Positions 24,491 through 33,424 of a stretch of 55,446 bases of DNA are shown piece after piece. How positions within the stretch are numbered: the first letter of the stretch is position 1; every line of letters begins with the position of its first letter. Below the pieces are notes generated by a model. The model was not told the origin of the DNA and made no database searches. It saw nothing but the letters and a program-made list of their open reading frames with translations. The stretch spans positions 1-55,446 of the forward strand of contig NZ_JADEWX010000021.1 of assembly GCF_015207395.1 (NCBI RefSeq), in the 5' to 3' direction. Position numbers and translations under genes: made by a program. The stretch is from Nodosilinea sp. LEGE 07088. Lineage in GTDB: Bacteria; Cyanobacteriota; Cyanobacteriia; Phormidesmidales; Phormidesmidaceae.

Positions 24491-26683
24491 ATGAGGCCTA
24501 TTATTTTTCTTATCCGGTGGCTAGGCTTTAGGCTAAATGCGCTGAGAAAGTGTTTCTCTTTAGCTTTCAGGCAAGTCACGTATTTAAATTTTTCAACATT
24601 CGATTCTAAATTCTGGAAATATTTAGGGCTGCTGGTTCTGGCCGCATTGCTATTTATTCAGCGAGCCAGAATCTTAGAGATAGGGCATTCTCTATTGAAT
24701 TTTCGGTGGCATAATCTTGTCGCTTGGAGCTTCTACGCCGAAATCACTAGCATGCTATTGGTTCACTTAGCCCAGGCTCTTTTACTGTTTTTAGCGGTTG
24801 GGGCTTTGCTCTCAGTTATGCGATGGCTATCTGGTAGAGGCACGGGCACTTTAGTCTTGCCGTTTAAAAATGTGACTGACGATAAGCGGTATGACAGCCC
24901 TGTTGTTGCGGATGCATTAGTGGCGGAGCTGCATCGAATTCGCCACATTCATAGCTATTTGGGTAAGGCAGATCCCAGGGTAGAAGCAGTAGTCCAGAAC
25001 ATTCCATCAATAATGCCGAGTCATGAAAATTTAGAAAATAGCTTGAATAACATTGGCACAATCGGCATTGGAGAGTCACAGATAGCCGTTGGTCCTATAC
25101 TAATGTTGCTTCAACGATTTTGGATCTTCGGCCACTCAGGGCGTTTGATTACTGGAAGCATCCATCGGTATAGAAGCACTTCTTTAGAAATAGTAGCTCG
25201 CATTGAAGATTACCAGGTAAGGGCCTGGGAAGCAGTAAATACAGTAGAGTCGCAGGCAGATTGGCATAAGCTAATTCGAGAGATTGCCTTAAAACTTGTC
25301 ATTCATCTAGAACCTAATTTATCTGCGGAAAGCTGGCAGGCTTTTGGGAAATTTACAGACGCCATCCTAGAGTTTCATCGCTATCAGCAAAAACAGGATA
25401 TAGAAAATTTAAGACGGGCCTATGAGCTATGCAAAGAGAGTTTAGAGTTCCAAAAAGACTACCAAAAATTAGCAAATCTGCTTTGCAGTATTGGCTATGC
25501 CTATTTTCGTGATTTTCGGATTGGAAAAGACTATTTAAGCCATGCGGAAGATATCTTTAATAAAGCTTTAAGCCTAGATCCAGGAAACGCAAATGCACAT
25601 ATAGGACTGGGGAATATCTATGTCAAATGTCATCATTACTACCATGCGGAAGTTCACTATATGATAGCCAAAAGAAAAAATCCTTATGCTCCCTATCCTT
25701 ACAATGGTTTAGGCAATTTGCATTCGGAACTATACTCAAAATTTATTAAGATTAAGGAACCTAAAAGGGCTGAGGAAAATTACAACGAGGCCAAAGAGAA
25801 TTATTTGGAGGCCATCGTTAGAGCGCCAAGACTTGCTACTCCCTATTACAATTTAGGTCTTTTATATTATAAGAAATATAAAGCACTACGGCAGAATTAC
25901 AAAGGCAATGAGAACAATAGGTCAAACGATGATCTTATAGAAGATAGTTTGCGAAAGTCAATCCGATATCGAGAAAACTCCAAGGAATTAGCTCCTCTTA
26001 CCAAGGAAAATGCTGCTATCTATACTGCTTTGGGCTGGATATACTTCATTTTAGGTAAGGAGGGAAGCGATAAGCTTAAGCAAGAGCACCAAAAATCCCA
26101 AAATGTAAAAATCAAGAGAGGAATTAACAAGCTTAAAGGAGACTACGAGCCGAAGAGCAAAGAGGGAATTTGCTATTTCAGCGCAATTGAAGAGTTTGAA
26201 GAAGCAGTTGCTATGGATAGCAAGAGATTTCTGGCCTACGGCAACATGGGTATTACATATCTTTATATTGAGGAGGAAGATTGTATAAACCGTTTAGATC
26301 GCGCCAAGGAATCATTTTCGTTAGCTGTAGAAGTTCTGAATGGTATCCTCGGTTCCAATCAGGATGGCAGTGAAAATAAACCCAAACATGATTCTCCTGA
26401 ACTGAATAGCAACATCTTTTCGAATCTAGATAAGCCCTATGAAGTATTGTCGAATTGTCTCTACGAAGCCACACTGGGACACATTAATTCTGAACAGGTA
26501 ATTTTTGATCAACTTGATCAGTACCTGAAAAATCCAGAAGGATCAAAATATATGTATCCCGGATTAATTAATAGTTTACTGGAAGACGTTAATACTATTA
26601 TGCAATCCTCTGTAATCGATTTTGATAATGGGCAAGAATCACCACTTGCTTTATTTAAAGAAATTTTAGAGAGTGCGGTTTGA
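24491..26683 (+). CDS. Membrane-anchored TPR-repeat protein
   Basis: 730 residues from ATG 24491 (GAGG ten bases upstream). There are two or three hydrophobic helices in the first 120 residues. A domain starting GTLVLPFKNVTDD follows, similar to the TolB/CsgG-like N-terminal fold used in TPR-type regulators. Multiple tetratricopeptide repeats then run from about residue 330 to 640, with consensus pieces such as NAHIGLGNIY, YNGLGNLHSELY and YYNLGLLYYKKY. A scaffold or sensor role at the membrane is likely. Low GC and no HIP1 sites contrast with the flanking genes. Confidence 0.75.
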   Translation: MRPIIFLIRWLGFRLNALRKCFSLAFRQVTYLNFSTFDSKFWKYLGLLVLAALLFIQRARILEIGHSLLNFRWHNLVAWSFYAEITSMLLVHLAQALLLFLAVGALLSVMRWLSGRGTGTLVLPFKNVTDDKRYDSPVVADALVAELHRIRHIHSYLGKADPRVEAVVQNIPSIMPSHENLENSLNNIGTIGIGESQIAVGPILMLLQRFWIFGHSGRLITGSIHRYRSTSLEIVARIEDYQVRAWEAVNTVESQADWHKLIREIALKLVIHLEPNLSAESWQAFGKFTDAILEFHRYQQKQDIENLRRAYELCKESLEFQKDYQKLANLLCSIGYAYFRDFRIGKDYLSHAEDIFNKALSLDPGNANAHIGLGNIYVKCHHYYHAEVHYMIAKRKNPYAPYPYNGLGNLHSELYSKFIKIKEPKRAEENYNEAKENYLEAIVRAPRLATPYYNLGLLYYKKYKALRQNYKGNENNRSNDDLIEDSLRKSIRYRENSKELAPLTKENAAIYTALGWIYFILGKEGSDKLKQEHQKSQNVKIKRGINKLKGDYEPKSKEGICYFSAIEEFEEAVAMDSKRFLAYGNMGITYLYIEEEDCINRLDRAKESFSLAVEVLNGILGSNQDGSENKPKHDSPELNSNIFSNLDKPYEVLSNCLYEATLGHINSEQVIFDQLDQYLKNPEGSKYMYPGLINSLLEDVNTIMQSSVIDFDNGQESPLALFKEILESAV

Positions 26684-26831
26684 GATTGCGATGCCTGAGG
26701 GTTTACGAGTGTTTCTTGAGATACAGATAAATTTCTGTATGCAACTTATTAATTCTGGCTACCATCAAGCTTTTAGAGTGAAATAAGCCTGTGAAAGGTT
26801 AGATCCATAACTGCAAGATCGAGATTTGAGA

Positions 26832-26849
26832 CCTCACTAGCCCCTTGTT
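26832..26849 (+). promoter_or_regulatory. Degenerate candidate operator upstream of pta
   Basis: CCTCACTAGCCCCTTG lies 62 bp before the pta start in the same gene-relative orientation and spacing as the good copies. It agrees well only in the first half site and at CCT of the second. Treat as weak. Confidence 0.25.
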
Positions 26850-26910
26850 TTTCTGCTTTGGAGATATAGATTTGTCAGGGCCTAAAAGCCTATAGGAAAA
26901 GGAACTTTCG

Positions 26911-29082
26911 ATGGGAAACTCACTCTACATCAGCACGATCGAGGCAGGCAGCGGCAAGGCTCTGGTGGCCCTTGGCATTATTAATCTGTTCCTGCGAAAG
27001 ACCACAAAGGTCAACTTCTTTAAGCCCGTCATTCAGTCGGCCCACCCATCCCCAGCGCCGGGAAAATCTTCACCTGGGCAGGATGAAGACATTGCCCTGA
27101 TTTTGCAGCACTTTGGTTTACAGCAGACCGATGAAGAATCCTTTGGCCTGCGATCGCACCAAATCAACAACCTGAGAGGGCGGCATCAGATTGACCAGGC
27201 GATCGCCGGTATTCTCGACAAATTTAAAGTCCTGGAGCATCGCGGCGACTTTGTGCTCTGCGAAGGATCAGACTATTTAGACGAAGGAACGGCCTTTGAA
27301 TTTAATCTCAACCAGGAAATTGCCAAAAATTTAGGCTGCCCCATACTGGTGTTAGGCAATGCCGATCATAGAAGCGTGGACGAGAGCATTCGCCTGGTTC
27401 AAATCGCGGTTGATGCCTATCGCAAGCACCACTGCCAGATTGCCGGTATTGTGCTCAATAAAGCCGCTCCTGAGCAGGTCGATCGCCTCAAGACCGCCCT
27501 GGAAGCCTGCTACGGTGAGGCGGATTATGTCTTGGCCGTGATTCCCTATGACCGCAGACTGTTGAGCCCCCGCATGCGAGATATTGCTCAGCAGCTGCAG
27601 GCGGAGGTGCTCTACGGCCACGAGCTACTGGGCCATTTGGCAACGAATGTTTTAGTAGCGGCCATGCAGATGCAGCACGCTCTCACCTGGCTGAGGGAAG
27701 ACAGCCTGATTATTACCCCTGGCGATCGCGGTGACATGATTGTTGGTGTATTGCAGGCGCATCTATCGATCAATTATCCCAACCTGGCCGGTATGTTGCT
27801 ATCGACGGGCCTAAAGCCAGAGCCTGCGATCGCAAAACTATTTGAGGGGCTGCCAGCACCCCTGCCCATTCTGTCGGTCAAGACCGATACCTACACCACG
27901 GCATCTCAGATCCAAGCCGTTCACAGCAGCCTTAACCCGGAGGATCACGAGAAGATTGACCTCAGCCTTCGAGCCTTTGAGCAGCACGTTGACCTGGCCC
28001 GCCTGGAAGAACAGGTCAGTCTAGTCCAACAGCCAGAGCTGACCCCTCAACTGTTTACCTACCAGCTGATGCAGCAGGCCAAAGCCGACCCACGGCATAT
28101 TGTCTTGCCAGAGAGTACCGACCTGCGCATCTTGAAAGCGGCGGCGGTGCTGCGATCGCGAAAGCTCGCTACCCTGACCCTGCTGGGCAAACGAGAAGAT
28201 ATCGAGCGCGTGATCAAACGACACAGCATTCAGCTCGACCTGGAGGATCTAACCATTGTCAACCCGTCAGAGAGCCCCCATTTAGATGACTATGCCCACA
28301 CCTTCTATAGGCTCAGAAAGCACAAGGGAGCGACCCTCGACATCGCCTACGACTACATGCTGGATGCCACCTACTACGGCACGATGATGGTCTATCGTGG
28401 CGACGCCGACGGCATGGTTTCGGGCGCAGCCCACACGACCCAGCACACCATTCGCCCCGCGCTACAGCTGATCAAGGCCAAACCAGGGGTTGCTCTGGTG
28501 TCTTCAGTATTTTTGATGTACCTGGGAGAGCATGTCCGGGTTTACGGCGACTGTGCGGTGAACGCCAACCCCGATGCGGCTCAGCTGGCAGACATTGCCA
28601 TCGCCTCGGCAGACACCGCCCAGGCGTTTGGCATTGAGCCCCGGGTTGCCCTGCTCTCCTACTCTTCTGGCGACTCAGCGCAGGGGGAGGATGTCGAGAA
28701 GGTGCGGCAGGCGACACACCTGGCCCGCCAGCGACGCCCCGATTTACCCATTGAAGGGCCGATTCAGTACGATGCTGCCGTCGATCCAGAGGTGGCCGCC
28801 CACAAATTCCCGGGCACGGCGGGCGGCGGACAGGCGACGGTGCTGGTGTTTCCAGATTTGAATACGGGCAACAACACCTACAAGGCCGTGCAGCGCGAAA
28901 CGGGCGCGATCGCCATCGGCCCTATTCTGCAAGGGCTAAAGAAACCCGTGAACGATCTGAGCCGGGGCTGCACGGTGAACGACATTGTGAACACAGTTGT
29001 CATTACGGCTATTCAAGCTCAGGCAGCCAGGGAGGCTGCGGTTAGTCCTCCTCCCACCGCTCCTGGGCCAGCAGATCAATGA
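26911..29082 (+). CDS. pta: Phosphate acetyltransferase, long form
   Basis: This 723-residue enzyme interconverts acetyl-CoA plus phosphate and acetyl phosphate plus CoA. Domain order: BioD/CobQ-like P-loop domain (1 to about 205, starting SLYISTIEAGSGK), DRTGG regulatory domain (about 220-340) and the catalytic PTA_PTB domain (about 390-710, with HIVLPES, SGAAHTT and FPDLNTGNNTYK). It links NifJ-made acetyl-CoA to ATP-yielding acetate formation; acetate kinase is not in the window. GGAAAAGGAA lies just upstream of the ATG. The 3' end overlaps the convergent DUF4327 gene by 41 bp. Confidence 0.96.
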   Translation: MGNSLYISTIEAGSGKALVALGIINLFLRKTTKVNFFKPVIQSAHPSPAPGKSSPGQDEDIALILQHFGLQQTDEESFGLRSHQINNLRGRHQIDQAIAGILDKFKVLEHRGDFVLCEGSDYLDEGTAFEFNLNQEIAKNLGCPILVLGNADHRSVDESIRLVQIAVDAYRKHHCQIAGIVLNKAAPEQVDRLKTALEACYGEADYVLAVIPYDRRLLSPRMRDIAQQLQAEVLYGHELLGHLATNVLVAAMQMQHALTWLREDSLIITPGDRGDMIVGVLQAHLSINYPNLAGMLLSTGLKPEPAIAKLFEGLPAPLPILSVKTDTYTTASQIQAVHSSLNPEDHEKIDLSLRAFEQHVDLARLEEQVSLVQQPELTPQLFTYQLMQQAKADPRHIVLPESTDLRILKAAAVLRSRKLATLTLLGKREDIERVIKRHSIQLDLEDLTIVNPSESPHLDDYAHTFYRLRKHKGATLDIAYDYMLDATYYGTMMVYRGDADGMVSGAAHTTQHTIRPALQLIKAKPGVALVSSVFLMYLGEHVRVYGDCAVNANPDAAQLADIAIASADTAQAFGIEPRVALLSYSSGDSAQGEDVEKVRQATHLARQRRPDLPIEGPIQYDAAVDPEVAAHKFPGTAGGGQATVLVFPDLNTGNNTYKAVQRETGAIAIGPILQGLKKPVNDLSRGCTVNDIVNTVVITAIQAQAAREAAVSPPPTAPGPADQ

Positions 29083-29275
29083 TGCGATCGCGCAGCAGAT
29101 ATTCGCTGTTGTCCAGATCGACTTCGATACATTCCCACTCCCGCTCGGGAATATAGCGACACAGGGTATAGATCGGCTGCTGACGATGCACGACGCCCTG
29201 ATTGACCAGTTCCCGCACCTCATCGCGCAGCATGTCGAGGTTGTAGATTTTGCTCTGTAGCGTAGTGACCATCAT
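29042..29275 (-). CDS. DUF4327 protein
   Basis: 77 residues from ATG 29275 (or 29272). The cyanobacterial DUF4327 pattern is clear: LRDEVRELVNQGVVHRQQPIYTLC, REWECIEVDLD and LLRDRIIDLLAQE. Function unknown; members are small, soluble and common in cyanobacteria. The end overlaps the pta 3' end in the opposite direction. A TGAGGAA-type operator lies 63 bp upstream. Confidence 0.85.
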   Translation of the reverse strand: MMVTTLQSKIYNLDMLRDEVRELVNQGVVHRQQPIYTLCRYIPEREWECIEVDLDNSEYLLRDRIIDLLAQERWEED

Positions 29276-29337
29276 TCGAACCCCAGGTAAGTACAGGCAG
29301 GGAGATATTCCCCTCCCCACTTCCACAATAGGGAGTG

Positions 29338-29358
29338 ATTGTAAGGAAGTTATGAGCC
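29338..29358 (-). promoter_or_regulatory. Tandem operator upstream of DUF4327 gene
   Basis: Plus strand reads TTGTAAGGAAGTTATGAGCC, the second half site being canonical and the first with one change (TAAGG). It lies 63 bp before the chosen start. Confidence 0.6.
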
Positions 29359-29411
29359 AAACCGTATCCGTTCATACATTTTGCCCTGGGGCACCGCCAG
29401 GGCCTGATCCG

Positions 29412-29433
29412 CCGTCATAAGTTCCTCATGTTT
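29412..29433 (+). promoter_or_regulatory. Tandem operator upstream of RetSat-like oxidoreductase
   Basis: Plus strand reads CCGTCATAAGTTCCTCATG, the reverse complement of the other copies, matching the fact that the gene it precedes is on the plus strand. It ends 65 bp before the ATG. The site at 29338 faces the opposite gene, so this 150-bp region holds two divergent promoters. Confidence 0.72.
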
Positions 29434-29497
29434 AAGCCCTAGGGTGAGGACATCGTAATTTTGGCTTGCTGCTTAGGATCAGCCCATAGGAGTCGCC

Positions 29498-31060
29498 ATG
29501 AAATATTTCGACTACGTCATCTTAGGTGCAGGGTTGGGTGGATTATCGGCCGCCGCCTGCCTTAGCCGTCAGGGTTATCGGGTGGCTGTGCTAGAGCAGC
29601 ACTATCTGCCTGGGGGCTGCTGTCATACCTTTGACTATGGGGACTACTCCTTTTGCGCCGATGTGCACTACATCTACCAGTGCGGCAAAGGGCAGACGGT
29701 CGATCAATTTCTCAACTACATCGGTAGAGAGGTGCCGTTTAATTCGTTAGACCCAGACTGTATCGATCGCGTCATCACGCCCGAGGTGGACTTTCGCATG
29801 CCGCTGGGTTGGGAAAATTTCCGCGATCGCCTGCTCGCCACATTTCCTGACGAGGCCAGCGCCATCAATCGCTACTGCGACGAAATCAGTCGTCTGCACC
29901 AAGACATTGTTAACCTCGGTGAAGACGTCAATTGGTACGACTCAAAATGGTCTGACTGGCTGAAGCTGCCTAAACACTGGCACCTGTTTTCGAAACGGCT
30001 GCAAACCCTCCAGGACCTCTACGATCAAGTCGGGTTGTCCCCTAAGCTCCAGACCCTACTGGCGGGCCAAAGCGGCGACTACGCCCTACCGCCTAAGGAG
30101 ATTGCTCTAATTGTTCATACGAGCTTGGTGTCAGACTACGCCGAGGGAGCCTACTACCCTCGGCATCACTTCCGGCATTTAGTCAACACTGTGGTGGATG
30201 CCATCACCGCCCGAGGCGGCGTGGTACAGCTCTCGACTCCGGTAGACCATATCGAAGTCAACGATGGTGAGGTGCAGTTTGTGACGGCTGGGGGAGAGCG
30301 CTACCGGGCTGAGCGAGCCTACATCAGCGATTTGGACCCAAAGCGCACCGTTGCGCTCATGCACAGTGAGACAGCCCTAGGCCCCCAGGAACGACAGCGC
30401 CTGACGGACTATGACTACTCCGTCAGTGCCTTCAACATTTATCTCGGCCTGGACAGTCGATTTAACCCAGCTCGCTACGGCCTTGGCAACTGGAATATCT
30501 GGTATTATCCGACCGGCAATCTCAACGAAGCCTACCAGCAGCAGATCGAAGGGAATTTAGACCATCCCTGGATCTTTTTGTCCTGCCCAACGCTGAAGTC
30601 AACGGCACCCGGTATGGCTCCTGCGGGGCACCATGTGCTTGAAATTGCGACCGTGTGTGCTTACGAGCCCTTTAAGCAGCTCCACGAGAGCGATCGCAAA
30701 GCCTACAAGCAGAAAAAGCGCGCGGTGTATCAATCCGTTATGGAGAGTGTGCGCGACCTGATTCCAGATGTAGACGCCTACACCCGCATGAAGCTGTACG
30801 GCACCCCCACCACCAGCGAGTACTATTTGGGTCAGCCAGAAGGCAACATCTACGGGGCCAATCTGATTCCCCGCCAGGTGGGGCTGAGGCGGATCGGCTA
30901 CCGCACAGAGCTGCCCAATCTTTTCCTGGTGGGTGCCAGCGCCGGGTATCCCAGCGTGCCAGGGGTGATTGGCAACGGCATGAACGTAGCGGAGTTGCTC
31001 ACCGGGCAGTCGGTGCGGCAGCCAACCGTGCAGATGCCGCAGGTCGCTCTCAGTTCATAA
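29498..31060 (+). CDS. FAD-dependent oxidoreductase, RetSat/phytoene-desaturase-like
   Basis: This 520-residue enzyme has an N-terminal dinucleotide site (ILGAGLGGLSAAACL) and a C-terminal FAD motif (LFLVGASAGYPSVPGVIGNG). Between them is the carotenoid-desaturase/all-trans-retinol saturase-type fold. It is not CrtP or CrtZ by its motifs. Family members saturate, desaturate or isomerise polyenes; substrate here is unknown. GGAGTCGCC lies just upstream of the ATG. The operator upstream puts it in the same regulon as fermentation genes, which could mean a redox-linked lipid or carotenoid change under low oxygen. That is inference. Confidence 0.85.
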   Translation: MKYFDYVILGAGLGGLSAAACLSRQGYRVAVLEQHYLPGGCCHTFDYGDYSFCADVHYIYQCGKGQTVDQFLNYIGREVPFNSLDPDCIDRVITPEVDFRMPLGWENFRDRLLATFPDEASAINRYCDEISRLHQDIVNLGEDVNWYDSKWSDWLKLPKHWHLFSKRLQTLQDLYDQVGLSPKLQTLLAGQSGDYALPPKEIALIVHTSLVSDYAEGAYYPRHHFRHLVNTVVDAITARGGVVQLSTPVDHIEVNDGEVQFVTAGGERYRAERAYISDLDPKRTVALMHSETALGPQERQRLTDYDYSVSAFNIYLGLDSRFNPARYGLGNWNIWYYPTGNLNEAYQQQIEGNLDHPWIFLSCPTLKSTAPGMAPAGHHVLEIATVCAYEPFKQLHESDRKAYKQKKRAVYQSVMESVRDLIPDVDAYTRMKLYGTPTTSEYYLGQPEGNIYGANLIPRQVGLRRIGYRTELPNLFLVGASAGYPSVPGVIGNGMNVAELLTGQSVRQPTVQMPQVALSS

Positions 31061-31390
31061 ACCCGCAAGGGGCGGATCTGATGAGGGTGCCCTACAGTCT
31101 TTTATCTGCTTGGCGCAGCGCTAAACGCGTTCTTTCCGAATCTATGTCGCGGCGTTTCTCCTGGCTGTTGCGGCTCTGATACTTGTGCCTCTGCACAGTG
31201 ATATTGGCGCGATCGCCGCGAGTTTCTGCACTAAAACGCCTGTCCGGCCCATCGGCGGCTACTTAATTTTTGTCGGGGCTGGGTTAGCGCTGGTATAGGT
31301 TGTTAGGTGTCTGTCGCTCTCTACTCATCTGTTTAAGACCTCTTCCTGTAAACTTGTACTACAACCTGGGGAGCAGTCGAAAGAAACTCA
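31061..31390. other. Intergenic stretch with a decayed membrane-protein-like frame
   Basis: A frame without a start codon (31125-31298) encodes about 57 residues with two hydrophobic helices (YVAAFLLAVAALILVPL and GGYLIFVGAGLALV). It looks like the remnant of a small membrane protein. GTTAGGT at 31302-31308 matches the integron core consensus and lies left of the restriction-modification genes. Otherwise I see nothing. Confidence 0.4.
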
Positions 31391-32350
31391 ATGGCTCAAG
31401 TGACATGCTTAGAAATCTGTGCTGGTGCTGGTGGTCAAGCCTTAGGTCTTGAGCAGAGCGGATTTGAACCTCAAGCACTGGTTGAGATTGACAGTGCTTG
31501 TTGTAATACTCTCCGGTTCAATCGACCCCACTGGAATATCGTAGAAGGCGATTTGAGAGGATTTGAAGGTAAATCTTTTGCAGATATTGATTTGCTAGCA
31601 GGCGGCGTACCTTGTCCACCATTTTCAAAAGCAGGTAAGCAGTTAGGCAAAGAAGATGATCGGGATCTGTTTCCCGAAGCACTCCGGTTAGTGGATGAAT
31701 GCAGACCTCGTGCTGTCATGCTAGAAAATGTTCGAGGATTTTTGGATGCTGTTTTTGAAGACTACCGAGGTAACTTAAAGCGACAGCTTGAAAAGATGGG
31801 GTATGTGGCTGACTGGAGGCTGTTAAATGCCTCTGATTTTGGTGTATCACAGCTAAGACCCCGCGTGGTGATAGTAGCTATACAAAAGGATTTATCAGGT
31901 AGTTTCTCATGGCCTAAATCCCATAGCCAAAATCCACCAACAGTCGGAGAGCTTTTATATGAGCAAATGGCATCAAGAGGCTGGAAAGGCGTTGATAAAT
32001 GGAAACAGCAAGCTGATGATATTGCTCCTACCATTGTTGGAGGCTCAAAGAAGCATGGTGGGCCTGATTTAGGCCCTACTCGTGCTAAGCGGGCTTGGGC
32101 AAGTTTAGGCGTGGATGGCATGGGAATAGCCAATGAACCACCTAACAAAGATTTCGTAGGGATGCCCAAACTGACAGTTGAAATGGTTGCCAAAATTCAG
32201 GGTTTTCCTGATGAGTGGCATTTCACTGGTAAAAAGACCCCAGCATATCGCCAGGTGGGGAATGCTTTTCCACCGCCTGTAGCTCAGGCTGTCGCACGAG
32301 AAATCTTCGATTGTTTGACCTCTAAAAAGATATTTGCAATTGCTAGTTGA
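31391..32350 (+). CDS. DNA (cytosine-5) methyltransferase of a type II R-M system
   Basis: This 319-residue m5C methyltransferase has motif I (LEICAGAGGQALGLE, from residue 7), motif IV with the catalytic Cys (GGVPCPPFS, Cys75), motif VI (ENVRG, 112-116), motif VIII (QLRPRVV) and motif X (QVGNAFPPPVA). The target sequence cannot be read from the protein. It protects DNA from the HNH nuclease encoded 12 bp downstream. Moderately AT-rich and lacking HIP1, it looks acquired. Confidence 0.95.
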   Translation: MAQVTCLEICAGAGGQALGLEQSGFEPQALVEIDSACCNTLRFNRPHWNIVEGDLRGFEGKSFADIDLLAGGVPCPPFSKAGKQLGKEDDRDLFPEALRLVDECRPRAVMLENVRGFLDAVFEDYRGNLKRQLEKMGYVADWRLLNASDFGVSQLRPRVVIVAIQKDLSGSFSWPKSHSQNPPTVGELLYEQMASRGWKGVDKWKQQADDIAPTIVGGSKKHGGPDLGPTRAKRAWASLGVDGMGIANEPPNKDFVGMPKLTVEMVAKIQGFPDEWHFTGKKTPAYRQVGNAFPPPVAQAVAREIFDCLTSKKIFAIAS

Positions 32351-32362
32351 AAAAAATGACTT

Positions 32363-32959
32363 ATGTCAGCCAAGAAAGGTGCCAGGGCAAAACTCAGAGA
32401 ACACTTCCTTGACAACATCGGAAGAGTTATGGGCTCTGATGAACTTAGAGAGGTAGCCGGAGGTATCACAGAATGGGCAAGACGAGTGAGAGAACTGCGT
32501 TCAGAGGAAGGGTATCAAATTCAAACCCATAATGATAGGGGAGACCTAAGACCTGGACAGTATATGCTTGAAGATCCGAAGCCGATCGCTGCTTTTGAAA
32601 GGGCAATTTCAAAGGAGACTCGTGCGTACGTTCTTGATAGAAATGGATTTACGTGTCAAATGTGTGGTGCTGTAGCAGGAGAACCACATTCCTATGATCT
32701 CACAAGGAAAACTCGGTTGCATATCGGTCATATCGTGGATAAGTCTCAAGGAGGAACGGATGACCCCTCCAATCTCCGTGCAATTTGCTCTGTATGTAAT
32801 GAAGGCGCTTCAAATTTAACCCTGGAAAGACCTTCAAACTTAAAACTTCTGGCACAGGTTAGACGAGCAAAAGGAAGTGACCAAGTTGAGCTTCTAAAGT
32901 GGCTTGTTCGGAAATATCCACAAAAAACTAAGGAGTTTCTAGGTGAGGAAGACACCTGA
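32363..32959 (+). CDS. HNH restriction endonuclease
   Basis: This 198-residue protein has a C-terminal Cys4-HNH nuclease: CQMC (98-101), LHIGH with His120 and His123, Asn137 in DPSNLRAIC and the second pair ICSVC (142-145). The N-terminal half probably recognises DNA. Its position straight after the m5C methyltransferase makes it the restriction partner. It ends 10 bases before a run of repeated GTTGGTGCGGAC and an attC-like 3' end. Confidence 0.88.
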   Translation: MSAKKGARAKLREHFLDNIGRVMGSDELREVAGGITEWARRVRELRSEEGYQIQTHNDRGDLRPGQYMLEDPKPIAAFERAISKETRAYVLDRNGFTCQMCGAVAGEPHSYDLTRKTRLHIGHIVDKSQGGTDDPSNLRAICSVCNEGASNLTLERPSNLKLLAQVRRAKGSDQVELLKWLVRKYPQKTKEFLGEEDT

Positions 32960-33033
32960 TACTGCGTTGGTGCGGACTGTGTTGGTGCGGACGGAACGGA
33001 GGTTATCAGTCGCTGCACAACTCGACGTTATGT
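32960..33033 (+). other. attC-like sequence after the R-M genes
   Basis: GTTGGTGCGGACTG (near 32966) can pair imperfectly with CAGTCGCTGCACAAC (near 33007-33021), with a bulged G, and GTTATGT (33027-33033) supplies an R'-like core. The expected R'' (RYYYAAC) is degenerate (GATACTGC) and GTTGGTGCGGAC is partly duplicated. So it is a probable but decayed attC. Confidence 0.45.
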
Positions 33034-33174
33034 GGGTCGGCGCTCATCTCGGGAGACACCTTACTGTGGCGGCGGCATCCATTGGGTTACGTCGCTGCGG
33101 CGATCGCAGGCATTCAGGGATCACTACTTCTCTTGCTAAAAAACGTCGGGGGGCGATGGCAGGATAGGCATTAA

Positions 33175-33414
33175 CTATATTGAATCAGCCGTCGCGTTGA
33201 TCTGCTCCAGATATTGCAACGTCTGTTCTGCTTCTTGAATGTCGAGCTTGCCGATCGCAAACCCCACATGAACCACCACGTAATCACCCACCTGGGCTTC
33301 GGGCACGTAGGCCAGACTAACGGCTTTGATCACGCCGCTAAAGCTGACTCGCCCCATGCGGTCCAGGTTCTCCCCTGTAGTGCTGATGATTTTTCCCGGT
33401 ACGGCCAGGCACAT
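33175..33414 (-). CDS. hypC: Hydrogenase maturation chaperone HypC
   Basis: 79 residues from ATG 33414; begins MCLAVPGKI, where Cys2 binds iron and HypD in the family. The beta-barrel continues with MGRVSFSGV and VGDYVVVHVGFAI. It carries the Fe(CN)2CO unit to the HoxH precursor. The gene starts 10 bp after the hypF stop and is in the adenosine-kinase/hypF/hypC run. HypD and HypE are not in the window. Confidence 0.94.
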   Translation of the reverse strand: MCLAVPGKIISTTGENLDRMGRVSFSGVIKAVSLAYVPEAQVGDYVVVHVGFAIGKLDIQEAEQTLQYLEQINATADSI

Positions 33415-33424
33415 GGTTCGGCTC

